Shown in pieces: positions 46,640-58,649 of a stretch of DNA of 64,000 bases; the first letter of the stretch is position 1; each line of letters starts with the position of its first letter. The stretch comes from Epiperipatus broadwayi (taxonomy: Eukaryota; Onychophora; Udeonychophora; Euonychophora; Peripatidae): contig JAQFVV010006630.1 of NCBI GenBank assembly GCA_028023455.1, positions 471,696 through 535,695 on the forward strand, given 5' to 3'. The notes under the pieces are model-generated. The model was not told the origin of the DNA, ran no database searches, and worked only from the letters and a program-made list of their open reading frames with translations. Position numbers and translations under genes: made by a program.

Positions 46640-47532
46640 ATTAATGAGATGTATGATATATTTAATGCAAAGCTAGAAAGATGAACATTATCACAAAAAC
46701 ACCATTAATAGTTTCAAGTAATATAAATTAGAACTTGTTAATTTTTTTAAATCTTATCAAATTTTACAGATAGTTCAGACTTGAATGAGTTTAATAAAAA
46801 ATTAATTGATCCACTACTAAGCATTGCTATACAGATAGCTGATACAAAATAGAAATTCCCCAATAAATATTTAACTCAGTACAATGTGTCAAAACAAATG
46901 ATGAAAGTATTTAAAAATGACCCATTTAGAAGAACTGGATATCTAATATTGTTTAAAATAATATAAATAAATGTTAAGCTCACATAATAAAGAAATATGC
47001 CTTTGAAGTGGTAAAAAAACTATAGACAAGAACAAAATGCTTAAAATTATAAAACAATCTTTACAATGAAAGGAAATAGAGAAGAATTGACATTTATTGC
47101 AGCTATAATAAACTTTGCAAAGGCTTTCAGTTTTTGATTTTGATCTATCTTGAGATGTGAATTTGAATTATAAACCAAATTTACTATATTTTCTGATCAT
47201 TTTAATTTCAACTATGAAATATGTGGAATAATTTTACACAAAACTTTATAATAATAAAGAACAAGGAAGTAACATAGCTCTAAATCTTATAATTATGACA
47301 TCTATTGTAAAATGAATACACAAAACCTGAAATGAAGTATATATGAAGAATGGAAGAATATTAAAATGTAAGGAAATTACTTTAGATATTTTAAATAAAT
47401 TAGAAAACAAATAGAAAAATTGTTGACAAAGCTATGTATAAAATATCTAAATAATAAAGATATTGTACATAATTTGAAGAATGCAGTAATCATATCGATA
47501 TATAAAAAAGATTGGAAGAAATATAGTACAAA
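46640..47532 (+). pseudogene. Old RTE LINE relic, 5' half (endonuclease-RT linker to RT N-terminus)
   Basis: A decayed frame reads SDLNEFNKKLIDPLLSIAIQ (46765-46825), which aligns with SDLNDINRKISNTLLKTATK of the LINE at 30313-30735. Around 47480 it reads NLKNAVIISIYKKDWKKYS, the region just before RT motif 1. The stretch between is too worn to read continuously. It ends at GTAT 47533-47536, the target site of element B. The second half resumes at 49681. Confidence 0.75.
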
Positions 47533-47536
47533 GTAT

Positions 47537-49676
47537 TATAACGATCCGGAGAAAGAGAGCTTAACATGATCTGCACTACAGGGCGCCATCTAGGCATTTG
47601 AACCTAGAAAAATTTATAAAGTAGGCAGATACGTAAGTAAAAAAAAAAATTTTTTTTTTTTTAAATTTTGATTCCGGTCCTTAGCCCATTGTCACTAGTT
47701 CAAGGAGTAGCAGAGATTAAATAATATAATATAAATTCTTATCTAAGAATATATAAAAAAGAATAAAATAAGCCACTGCCAGTAATTAACATACAAAAAT
47801 TTATTTACGCACACATACATATAACATTTACCATTTTTATTTTAATATGTTTACTTTAACATTTAACTTTATTTTTAACTTTTATTTTAGATTTTTAATT
47901 TACATTTTAAATTTTATACTATTATTAGTTTGCACAAATGGATTTAAAAAAGTTTGTTTTAAAACATGTTGAGTATAGATCGATTACATAGATTTCATGG
48001 TTAAAGACATTTCAAAATAAACATAACCGATCAAAATATAAAGTCATTGATACCATCAATTGCAGAGGGAAATTTATAAGTAACCCATTAGCATTCACAT
48101 ATAAGATGCTTGCATTGACACCGATAACTTAAAAGACATCCGAATAAATACATTTTAGATACTCACCGTAAGGTATCATTATTTATAGAATGTCCATATA
48201 TTTTGATCAAATATGAATACCCAAAACATAATTAACCGATAACCAATCCATGCAAGCATCTATAAACAACTTAAATTTAATGCATTTTTATTTAGTGTCG
48301 AGTATGAATAGACTACATAGATTTGCATTTGAAAAGAAAATATTCTATCCTTATTTAACCTTAGGCCAAAAGTTCACAGTTGAACTAATGCCAATTCACC
48401 TGATATATCGATGTATTCAATGTAATACGAAATATGGCAGCACAAAAAGTTAAGAGAAGAAATTGCCTCTCGTCAGATAGGAATACTACATCTATCTGAC
48501 AAGAAGAGCAATAAAAAAAAACTCCATAGAAAGGAACTGCGGTCTCTGACATAATTCCTTCCATAGGCAAACGGGTGAGTGCGGCATATACAAACGATTC
48601 TGCCTGTGGCGAATCTTGCATTACATCTACTAACTACACCAATATATCCAATCCATTGACCCAATTTAACTATGAAACAAATAACCTAAGATTACCCTCC
48701 CCTAATATAACTTTACAAATCTATACAGCCATTCATGCCCCGACTTAAGTTTAACATTGATATATTTTAATTTATCGGAAAACAGAAATCATAATAAACT
48801 TAAAGAACAAAAAAAAACTAAATGGAAATGATTTTACAAAAGAAATACATTAAATAAAATTATAACTAATTAATAAATAACGTTGGTCAGATAGGATTCT
48901 ATTTCTTATAAATTAAAGACTGAGAAAGTTTATATTTTAAAGTTCTTAGTGTTTCAAAATGTTTTTAAAGTTCTTACAATTTTTTTTCAACATTCCTCTT
49001 TATTCACTGCATGCCGTTTGGAATCCACATTAAATCCCCCGACGATCCTGTTGTCCTCAGTATAAGAAAAGCGATGTTTCATTTTTCCATTTTTATAACA
49101 ACTGAAGGAATTGAAAGTGCGTCTTTCAATCCCTTCACCTCCGACTTAACACATCTCAGTCCTCTCTTAAATACTACCATAATAATTTCCAACTTTTCCT
49201 TTTATATTAGTCTTAAGGATTGACTCAACATTACGTCATCGATGATGGTGGTCTTTTCGCTGAGGTCCGATTCCATAGGGATTTCTTTTTATTTGCTAAA
49301 AGTTTCTATTGTTTTCCTATCTGACCATTGTTTATACATTTAAATGCCCAAGGGTTTGTTCACTTGGACTAATTAAAATAATCATTTCCATAACATTAAT
49401 TAACCTGTTTTCCAAATCCAAAGATATATTTAAAGATAAATTTAAAGATATAATTTTATCTCCAAATCTTTTTAAAATTTAGCTTTAAAATACTTTTTCT
49501 TTAATAAAGTTTTATTTTAATAATTTTTCTCATCTGTGCAATTTATATATATATAGGAGTTTAAGGTAGAATTTATTTTCAATTTTTCTGTTTTAAAAAA
49601 AAAATTTAAATGCGAACTTTTTATTTTAATGTTTAATAATAAAAAAAATAATGTAACGTCATCTGTGCTCGTTACA
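47537..49676 (-). mobile_element. LTR-like element B, 2,140 bp, GTAT target duplication
   Basis: Read on the minus strand it starts TGTAACGAGC at 49676 and ends GGATCGTTATA at 47537. GTAT is present on both sides (47533-47536 and 49677-49680). Removing the element and one GTAT joins the two LINE halves in one reading frame, which confirms both ends. It is the relative of element A (5655-7854). The ends TGTAACG...CGTTATA differ by one C-to-T change from a perfect 7-bp inverted repeat. A 4-bp duplication and TG start fit an LTR; there is no coding domain. A TGTAACG...CGTTACA hairpin sits at 49652-49676. The 60-80-codon frames inside have no domain. Confidence 0.8.
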
Positions 49677-49680
49677 GTAT

Positions 49681-51005
49681 ATTATTCTTTTGTCAATTTT
49701 ATATAAGACGGTTGTTAATATTGTTACAATTTTTGCAGTGAATTTTGAATTCAACCAACGAAAAAAAAAAAGGAAATTATGTTTAAAAGTAGTTATAACA
49801 CAAGCAATCACATAATTATAGAAATAAATAATGAATTATCATTATGCTTTAGATTTGTAGATTATATAAAAATCCATTTACTTCTACAAATATTTTTGCA
49901 GTAATTGTAGATTGGGACCATTATTATGTATATATTGAATATTGCTTATTTTTAAAGAATATTTATCAAATATCGGCAATGATGAAATTAATAATATGAT
50001 AATATAAAAATAAATATTAATAAGCGTACAACAAGGTAATTCCATAACTCCAAAATTATTTGCAGTCATTTTACAGGAAATATTTTGTGGCTTAAAATGA
50101 AAAGCTAAAAATATTTGAATAAAAGAAAATTACTTAAATTGTCTCGATTTTACAAATGATGTGGTTGTTTTTTGAAAATAATGGTTCCAAAATTCAAAAA
50201 ATGTTGTAAGTTCAGATAAAACAACAAAATAGGACTAAAGTTTTTTGCTAAGAATAAGAATGTTTAATGACTTTTTTTTTAAATTCTTATTATCAATCCT
50301 TTTTTTCTGTTTTAAAAATTAATTATAAATGGTTTGATGAAACTATTAATAAAGATAAAAATAAATCCAAATCTTCTGTTATAAACATTACTATTGCAAG
50401 CTCTTTCAAACAAATTGAAAGCGATTGGCAAAAGTATTTTATATTTTTTTAATGTTTTTCTGTTTCATACAAAAGTCGTATTGTTAGATTGTGATTTATA
50501 AAGATAAAATGTAATCGATGAAATTTATTTAGAAATAAAAATTGTATAGAGGGGGTGGGTGATTTTTGATAGAAATACCTTAAAAGGACATATTCCTATG
50601 TGCTTAAAAAAAGATTGTTAAATATATATTATCAATAATTATTTATAGATATGACACACTTAATAGAATTGTCAACATTTTGGACTACACAGTGAGATAT
50701 AAAGTAACGTATGCTGAGAATATCAAAAAGAGATTTTAAAGTGAAAAACATTAGTGAGAAAACAAATAAATGTCGGTGATTTCACTAAAAAAATTAAGAA
50801 ACTAAAAAAATAGTTAGTCTGAAAATATCGTTAGAAAAGATAATAGTGGATGGACAACTGAAATCTTAACTTGGATTTGAAGAGATTGTAAAAGATTTAG
50901 AAAGGGACAATATATGGCATAAATGGATGAAATATAAAAGTTAGATAAAATGATGTGGAAAAGAGAAACTATGGAAAAAAGAATCTGAATTAAACTTTAC
51001 TAGCT
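49681..51005 (+). pseudogene. Old RTE LINE relic, 3' half (RT domain to C-terminus)
   Basis: It continues the LINE from 47532. Decayed frames read IIEINNELSLCFRFVDY (~49815-49865), aligning with motif A of the LINE at 25-26 kb. NSITPKLFAVILQEIFCGLK (~50035-50095) aligns with motif B, and LDFTNDVVVF (~50145-50175) with motif C; the FADD is now FTND, so the first catalytic Asp is lost. Later, MCLKKD (~50600) and DNSGWTTEILTWI...RDCKRF (~50840-50915) match the C-terminal region. Many stops and frameshifts show it is much older than the LINE at 24977-31591. Confidence 0.75.
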
Positions 51006-54000
51006 AGAGGGTAGAACAGGAATAAAAAATCATGCTTAAAATTTGCCTGCCTGGTAAATGTGATTTTTTTAAGTCATCCTTTCTTTATATAGAGATGCTT
51101 AAAGTGATTTTTTTAAAGACAGATTTATATATACAAAATCTCATAGTTATTATATGTAAATAGTATTTATTCCTACAAATAATTACTGTATGTGCATTTT
51201 GTTTCATTTCCCGAAATTAGCATATCAATTTTTTATAGTATTAAGAGAGGGATAGAATAAAAGAGAAAAGTGAAAATAATTTTAAAATGTCTTAGACTTT
51301 AATTGATCGGAATTTTTTAAATGGGTTTATTTTTGAGTCCAATAAATAATGCAAATTTTGTATAAAAACAGTCTAAAGTCGTTAATTAAAAAATAATAAT
51401 AATAAATCCTAATTAGTAAAGATATGTGATCTTTTCCGTTGAATGAAAAACAATCACCTTGTTTTAAAATATTGAATTATTGTAACAGTTTTAGATCATT
51501 AACGTTTCGTTTGAACTAATTAAGTTACCATTTAAAATGTTTTTAATTTATAACTTAATTAGCTGAAACCATTAAAATGCGGATAACAAAAGATTTTCTT
51601 TATTACGTATATAAAAATTACATTATGATTTGCTACTAAGTAAAAGGTAAAGAATTCTCATCTCATAGCCAGGTTTATAAAAAGTGCTTTATTTTTGGAG
51701 AGAATTTATCTAGCTTGAAATAATGCTATTTTATTGTAAAAATGAATTGTGTAATATTTTTGTAAAGGTGAAAATTATATATCTGTAGACATAATTGCTG
51801 AGCTATATTTGCTTAACAGGTTTTAAGAACACATTTTAAAAATAAACAATGTATTTTAATAATCTGTTGTATTAAAATATAAAATAACTGTATTATACAA
51901 CACATACAGATGCGATAAATTATAAGGAAACGATAAATTTAAATTTTACCTGATCCAGATTCGAATCCAGATCATAAAAGTAATAATTGGTTGTACTATT
52001 TTTACATTGTACCATCTTACAAAATCAAACGGTTTATCACTCGTGAGTTTATAAAACATTTGAGCATCAAAAATGATTTTAAAAATGGAATCAATTACAG
52101 TGATAAAATAGCAGACTAAAGTTTCTAGAATAAATTATTGTTTATGTTAAATTAAATTTTAATAGAAACTATTCATAATAACTGAATTGTTAAATGATTA
52201 AACTGCTACTAGGATATTGAAATATTATGTATTGAACAATTAACTGAATAAATATTGCTATCAATAAATGAATTATTATTTAATGAAAAAAATAACACAT
52301 TTTAATCCATAGGTACAAATAAAAGATGATTATTGAATGACAAGTCACAAAATACCATGTTATTAAATCAAGAATTAATTCATGAATTAATTTTGAAAAT
52401 CACTTATGGATAACCAATAACTTATAATTTACATATAGAAAGGCTTTACAGAATTTAAAGCTTATAATGAGCAAATAGTAATAAAATTTTAATGGATATT
52501 GAAATAATAAAAAAACTTTGCTTGTCAACTAAACACTTCAAAACTTGAAAATTTTATTTCGATTTCACGTATAGAGAATGTGAAAAAGGAAGTTAAACCA
52601 TTATGTTTTCATAAGTGGATTTTTCATTCAATAAATTTTTTTACTTTACTAAAAATACTGAAAAATAAGATTTTTAAATGCAAATTCTAAATCTGAGAAA
52701 CTAAAAACAATTAACTATAGAAATCTCTGAAATGAAAGATGATTATACTTTTGACTTATGTAAATCATTAATATATAATAAAACATTGCTTCTGCAAATT
52801 TTAAACAAATCGCAACAAATTTAATGGTAAAATTAGCAATATGGATATCCACTCATTAAAAAGAATCAAAATAATATTTTTGTGCAAATAAAATTTAACA
52901 ATTAAAAAAAATAGAGTAGACATACAATAATCAATGAGCATTCTTTTCTCATTTCCTATAGAGAAGCAATTAGAAGAAATATTATGATTAACAAACATAA
53001 AACATTTTAATTTTGAATTAAAAATTTTCAAACATTTTTACCATAATGGGTCTTGGTGTTTTATATAAAGGTGTTTCAATTACAAGCCAAAACAAAGATG
53101 TAATATAGTTGAATAGAAATATATATTCCAAAATATTTAATACACTTTATTCAAATCAGCAGATTATACAATGATTTTACTGCTTCTTGTTTTTTCAAGA
53201 GAATGTATCCAAAGATTCACCATAAATATGTAGAAACTTTAAATAAGACCTTCATAAAAAATTATAATACATCTCAAAATAGTTCATTTGCTAATTATGT
53301 CTTGCTATATTATACATCAATTCCATTTCAAAAATTAAATAAGATTTTGGAATTTGTGGTGAACTAAGAATATGTCAAAGAAAGACCTCTTTTCCAGTAT
53401 TCTTCATTATATTCCATCCAAGTCATGGAAGATTGCACTAAACATAATACAGATAAATAAACCAATCATATACATGAAAAAATAATCAAGATGTCTCTTA
53501 CTATCATATTAAAAATCATGAAACAATCTGTTTCAAATGTAACCATTACCGCATAGTAGATACATTTTTTTCATTTTTTGTTTTTATAGAGATAATCATC
53601 TCTCTCTTTTTACTCAGTCAGAGTAATAATTATGCATAAGTTGTTGCTAGTGTCTTCAAATGTCCATTGATCTAAAAATTGAGTGAATTGATAAGTTTAA
53701 TATTTGTTTTGTTAGAAATTTATAGAAAGTTTTTTAAATGATTCTGTGCAATAGAAACCAAATATCAATTATATTAAGAAAATCATAGGACTAAAATTTT
53801 CAAACATTTGAAGTTTAGAAGACTAAGATACAATCATGCTACCAAATTACAAAAGACATTAAGATAAATTTATTTTTAATAATCTAAAAAGACAATGCAT
53901 TCATGGTTCTTAAAATGAGTAGTACAGATAATTTTTAAAAAATTGAAATATCAGCCAATAAATATATTCTTAAGATAGATTTATTTAGATATATTTTATT

Positions 54001-54183
54001 AAAATAATGCTTAACTAAATTTTGATTTAAGTAAATATAATAAAGGCATTTATCTTCAAAGTATTAAAGTGATTCATTATTGGGGCAGAATATGATGCTG
54101 ATAAAAAGCTTTAATAATTTTTTAAGTATGGTGTAATATTTAATATCATCATCAATGTTATAACAGAAGATATCCATACAGAA
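51006..54183. other. AT-rich sequence without recognised feature
   Basis: I see no gene, RNA or repeat boundary. A 76-codon minus-strand frame at 52801-53031 is rich in I, L, F and N as expected from AT-rich DNA and carries no motif. Confidence 0.5.
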
Positions 54184-54990
54184 TCACCCTGGAACATGAT
54201 GTATTCCAACGATGTTGTTATTACAGCCAAAGACATCAAAGAAGCTCAGGATAGAAGAATGGAGGAATGCACTGGAGAAAGGAAAAATGAGAATTAGCAG
54301 AAATAAAACTGAAGTGTTCTTTTGTGGAAGTGGTAGAGAGAGCATTATGTTAGAAGGAAAAAAGTTACCTGAGGCTGAAAAATGTAGATATCTTGGCATC
54401 TGGATGAATAAGGATGGATTACTGGATGGAGAGGTTGTGGGGAGAAATCAAGCTGGATGGAATAATTGGAGAAGGGTCTTTGAAATACTCTGCAATAGGA
54501 GAGTAGGAACGAGACTGAAAGGGAAAGTTTATAAAACTGGGGTGCATCCAGCACTGATGTATGTGGTAGAAACATGGCCAAACCACTAAGAAAATAGTGG
54601 ATAAACAATGCATAATGGAAATAAGAATGCTTAGGTTCACCTCAGGTTTGACTAGAAAGGACAAGGTAAAAAATGATGTAATATGAGAAAATATAAAGGT
54701 GAGGAAAATCAGTGATAAAATGGAATGAATCAAGGTTGAGGTGGTTTGGACATCTTAAGAGAAGAGAAGAAAATTATGTTGGAAGGAAGACTATGGAGAT
54801 GGAACCACTGGGGAAAAGGCCCAGGGCAGACTCAAGACTAGATTGATTGACCGAGTGAAGAGTGACCTGCAGGAGATGTCACTCAAGGAGGAAATGGCTT
54901 CAGACCATGCAATCTGGAGATGAATGATCTGCACCAATGACCCCACTTGAAGTGGGATTAATCAAGCTGTGGAAGAAGAAGTCATAATAG
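54184..54990 (+). pseudogene. Second RTE-type LINE: RT fragment
   Basis: The first frame reads WNMMYSNDVVITAKDIKEAQ (~54190-54250), which is RT motif C with YADD changed to YSND, so the first catalytic Asp is lost. After a -1 shift (54245-54262) the frame 54212-54589 continues with MRISRNKTEVFFCGS, then KCRYLGIWMNKDGLLDGEV and VGTRLKGKVYKTGVHPALMY, the conserved thumb region. [34 protein letters not shown] and a KKKS tail follow in other frames to ~54990. The family (GRNQAGWNNWRR type) is distinct from the LINE at 25-31 kb. 5' truncated. The minus-strand frames here are shadows. Confidence 0.85.
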
Positions 54991-55717
54991 TTGTAGCATT
55001 ATGTAAATATTAAGATGCATATTAAAAACTGTAGTTATAGTATATCTTACTTAGCAATGCTATCTTTATTGGATTGATACATATCTTTATATAAAGGCCA
55101 TTTTAGATGTAATATTCAAAAATCTGAGTGTGAGATGGAGAATAACAATTTTACTATAAATTAATTAGAATAAGATTTATTTATTTTCATTTCTTAGTTT
55201 TTGAAAGATAGAAGTTTACAAAGTACAGAATATTATAATTTGACCAATTATTGTATTCATCATTTGATTTTTGTTCCTCTTTGTAATTTTAATATAATTA
55301 TTGTTTAATTTAGTTATTATCTGTGATAGAAATGGTTAGAAAGTCCTAAAAGTTTGACTACAATGATTTATAAAAAAAAGACAAACATCTCAAGACCATT
55401 TAATAGACTGATAACATACTAATGTTTGCAGGAAGTAAAAGAAGAGGAGGAATTGGATACATTATGTGTGTATAAATACATTTTTGTTATTATATTAAGA
55501 AGGCTCATGTATACAACAAATGATCAGAATATAGAAGCAAGTCTAAATCATTTTATCATAAAGGTTATAGTGCTATTAATTAAACTCTGCAGCTAATCTG
55601 CCAATGTCTAATGATACCTAGTCTGATGATTGGTTAATTCTTACAAATCAACATTCAGGGTATGAGAATAAGAACATCTAATAGATAAGTAAATGTTATA
55701 TCCATTAAAGTATTATG
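54991..55717. other. AT-rich sequence without recognised feature
   Basis: I see no supported feature. Confidence 0.5.
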
Positions 55718-55773
55718 ACACTAAGAAAATAGTGGATAAACAATGCATAATGGAAATGAGAATGCTTAAGTTC
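55718..55773 (+). repeat. Isolated ~56-bp duplicate of the LINE fragment
   Basis: ACTAAGAAAATAGTGGATAA...GAGAATGCTTAAGTTC repeats 54587-54642 with only a few changes, ~1.13 kb downstream and in the same orientation. No other part of the LINE accompanies it. It directly abuts the coiled-coil reading frame. Confidence 0.85.
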
Positions 55774-55779
55774 TTGTGA

Positions 55780-56184
55780 CTTCTCTATATGGTCACTCAA
55801 TTCTTCAAACCTACAATTATATTTATCATTGGATTCTTTCAACCGAGTATCTAAGTTATATTTAAATTCCTCAAACTTGGAATTAGTAGCATTTAACTCG
55901 ATTTTATATAAGTCAATTTTGATATTTACCTCGTCTCTGAGTTCTTTATTTTATTTAATCACATCACCCACTTTATTATTCATGTCTTCTCTTAACATTT
56001 GATTATCTCTACTCATGTCACTAAATTTATTGTTTATATCACTACTCATATCATAAAATTTATTATTTATATCTCTTTTCATATCCCCCATCTTTTCCAT
56101 TAATTCTTTCAGAATTGGATACAAATCTCCTTCAGGTAAATCTCCTTGAGGTTTTGATAATTCTTCCATCTTATTGCTTTCCAT
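55780..56184 (-). pseudogene. Coiled-coil protein remnant, possibly Gag/ORF1-like
   Basis: The minus-strand frame opens with MESNKMEELSKPQGDLPEGD (56184 on). It runs through DINNKF-YDMSS-DINNKF-SDMS repeats, an 11-residue periodic pattern of charged and hydrophobic residues, to a TAA at ~55951. Past the stop the same frame stays open (ELRDEVNIKIDLYKIELNAT, then LDTRLKESNDKY) to ~55790, so this is one broken frame of about 130 codons. The composition predicts a long coiled coil. N-terminal regions of LTR-retrotransposon Gag proteins and LINE ORF1 proteins look like this, but there is no zinc knuckle, so the origin is unproven. Confidence 0.5.
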
Positions 56185-57372
56185 TTTTATTTTCTATTTA
56201 TGTCAAATATTCTGTATCTTTTTTTGGAATAAATTGTGAAATAGTCTACTTTTATTTATTCTTACATAAAACATATCTACCCATTCAATCCTACAGCTGT
56301 GAATAAAATCCACAAAGAACGACAACAACAATAAAATTTCTAGTATCTTATTTAAACCTATGATATAATATAATCAGCTATATAACTCCACCAATGCATA
56401 CAAACATAATACCATGTTTTAGCATCTGTATGAGACTCAAACTTGGGTCTTTAATTGGTTATTACTCAGAGCAAGCCAGAGTAATGGTAATCATGTGATG
56501 TTTAGTGGTTTAAAGTATTCTGTGTAGAAAATATACATTTAGTTATAAAGAAAAGATCATCTTTGATTGAAAGAAGAAAAGTGTGATCAAAGCTATGTTA
56601 GATTAAGATAAAATGATATTGAGTTTAAAAAAATAGAAATAGGTATAAGTACAAAAATATTTTATATATTTATAGAATAATAATATAACTAAATTATTGT
56701 AAATTAATGGGGAGATTTTAACACTTTAACAATAGTTGAAATTGTTTGGACTTATGTGAAGTTAATACAAAAAATGATTCTTTATTAGTTTTTATTTTAA
56801 GGCTTATATGATTAATGATTGATAATTCAAAAGATGTAATGCTGTAAATGCATGATTTTCCATTTGGTTATCATGTGCCATTATCAATTATGGAACTATT
56901 TTTAGCCTCCTTTATCAAGTTAACACAAAAGTAATGCTACGAAAAATGAATTTACATTACTGCTATAAATAATGTGCAGCATAGAAAAATTTGTCTTTTT
57001 GAATCACAGTGACTTATCAGGTGTTATTAAATATAATGAACCAAAACATCACATGATCTCTGTTTAGTTTCAACAACAATAATTAATGAATATTATATAA
57101 TGTTGCTATACTCAAATACTAAGATTAGTTTCTGGCTATGAACTTTATTAAGGAGGAACTTTGAATTTGAATCTGTATATGCTAGCAAAAACTTATTTTT
57201 TATAGTATCTAAATTAATAACTTGAGATCTTGAACCAAAGCTAATATTAAAAATAAGAGTAAAGATTATTAATCTTAATTCACTGAGATGAATAAAGATA
57301 TAAAATTCCCAAAACCATTGTATTGAGTTTAAACTGTGATGATTGTCTTTTGGGATGTTTTCATATATATAT
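56185..57372. other. AT-rich sequence without recognised feature
   Basis: I see no gene, RNA or repeat. It ends in a short (AT)n tract at 57363-57373 where repeat J starts. Confidence 0.5.
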
Positions 57373-58044
57373 AGTGCCCTTTTCTATAGGTCAGAATTAG
57401 CTCATCCTAGCAAATTACTAAAAAAAATTAAATTTAGGATATGTTTTCTTTGTATGATAATTATATTGTATTGATAATAGTTTAAAAGTACAATTTAAAG
57501 CTAGATAAAAATATGTAATGCCTAAAATTATGATATATAACCTTAAAACAGTTAAATAAAGTTAAAAGTATTAATTACATATGGTTGGAAAAGCTGGCCA
57601 TAATAAATAATGCAGCAATAAATGTTTAAAATATGTTTTCAAAGTTGAATTTTAATAGTTAAAACTTGTACTTAAATAAATGCTATATTTTAAAGTATAA
57701 ATTATATTTAATAATTATATTTAATATTATATGTTTTAAAAGTAATCTTTATGGTAGGAAAAGTTATATTTAATTCTATATTTTCCAAATTATTATTCCA
57801 AATTTTAATATTATTATATTATTTATTTAATATAATAATTGTTGCAATTTATGGTTTAATAATCTTTCACCTGATCGGCTCGTTTTTAAATGAGGAAACT
57901 TGACATCACTGTAAATCGCTTAGTTTTTGTACTATGTTTACGGTTTTGATGTCATTTTTTAGAAGAAAAAAAGTTCTATAAGATGCTGCCATCTATTGAA
58001 TTATTTTACAAGTAAAAAAATCAATAAAATGACCATTTATGTCA

Positions 58045-58180
58045 AACAAAACAAAAGCACCACCTTCTCACATCTTTTCTTGAATCTTATTGGCTGTTGA
58101 AATTTTGCTAACAAAAGAAAATGGAAAAGCACTGCCTTCTCACCATCTTTTCTTGAGTTATATTGGCTGTTAAAATTTTT
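58045..58180 (+). repeat. ~70-bp tandem duplication in J
   Basis: CTTCTCACATCTTTTCTTGA...TTGGCTGTTGAAATTTT is repeated once with ~10 differences (unit ends near 58117 and 58180). Confidence 0.75.
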
Positions 58181-58224
58181 ATATGGCTGCCAAAAAATAA
58201 AGAGTTACGAATGGTTTTATTTTG

Positions 58225-58649
58225 AAAATGATAAACAATGTTTTAGAGCATTTTAAAGTATTTTTTGATGAAATACAAATGAAATACAAATTATTTTTAT
58301 ATAATATGTGAAAAATAAATATTATTTTACAAAAATAGTTAAGATTTTAGCAAGAATTATTGCAAAGTGGGAAGTAGAAATCATAATGTGGAATTGATCA
58401 TTGACGTTTCTTTTCATTTCAGCTGTAATCAAAATGATAAACAAATGTTTTAGAACATTTTAAAGTATTTTTTGATGAAATACAAATGAAATACAAATTA
58501 TTTTCATATAATATGCTAAAAATAAATATTATTTTACAAAAATAGTTAAGATTTTAGCAAGAATTATTTATTTATTGCAAAGTGAAAAGTAGAAATCGTA
58601 ACGTGGACTTGATCATTGACGTTTCTTTTCATTTCTGCCATAATCAAAA
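58225..58649 (+). repeat. 206-bp tandem duplication in J
   Basis: Unit 1 is 58225-58430 and unit 2 is 58431-58649. Both start AAAATGATAAACAA and end TAATC just before an A-run. Unit 2 carries a short extra TTATTTA. Identity is above 90% by eye. Repeat I lacks this block, so the duplication arose in J or its insert. Confidence 0.9.
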
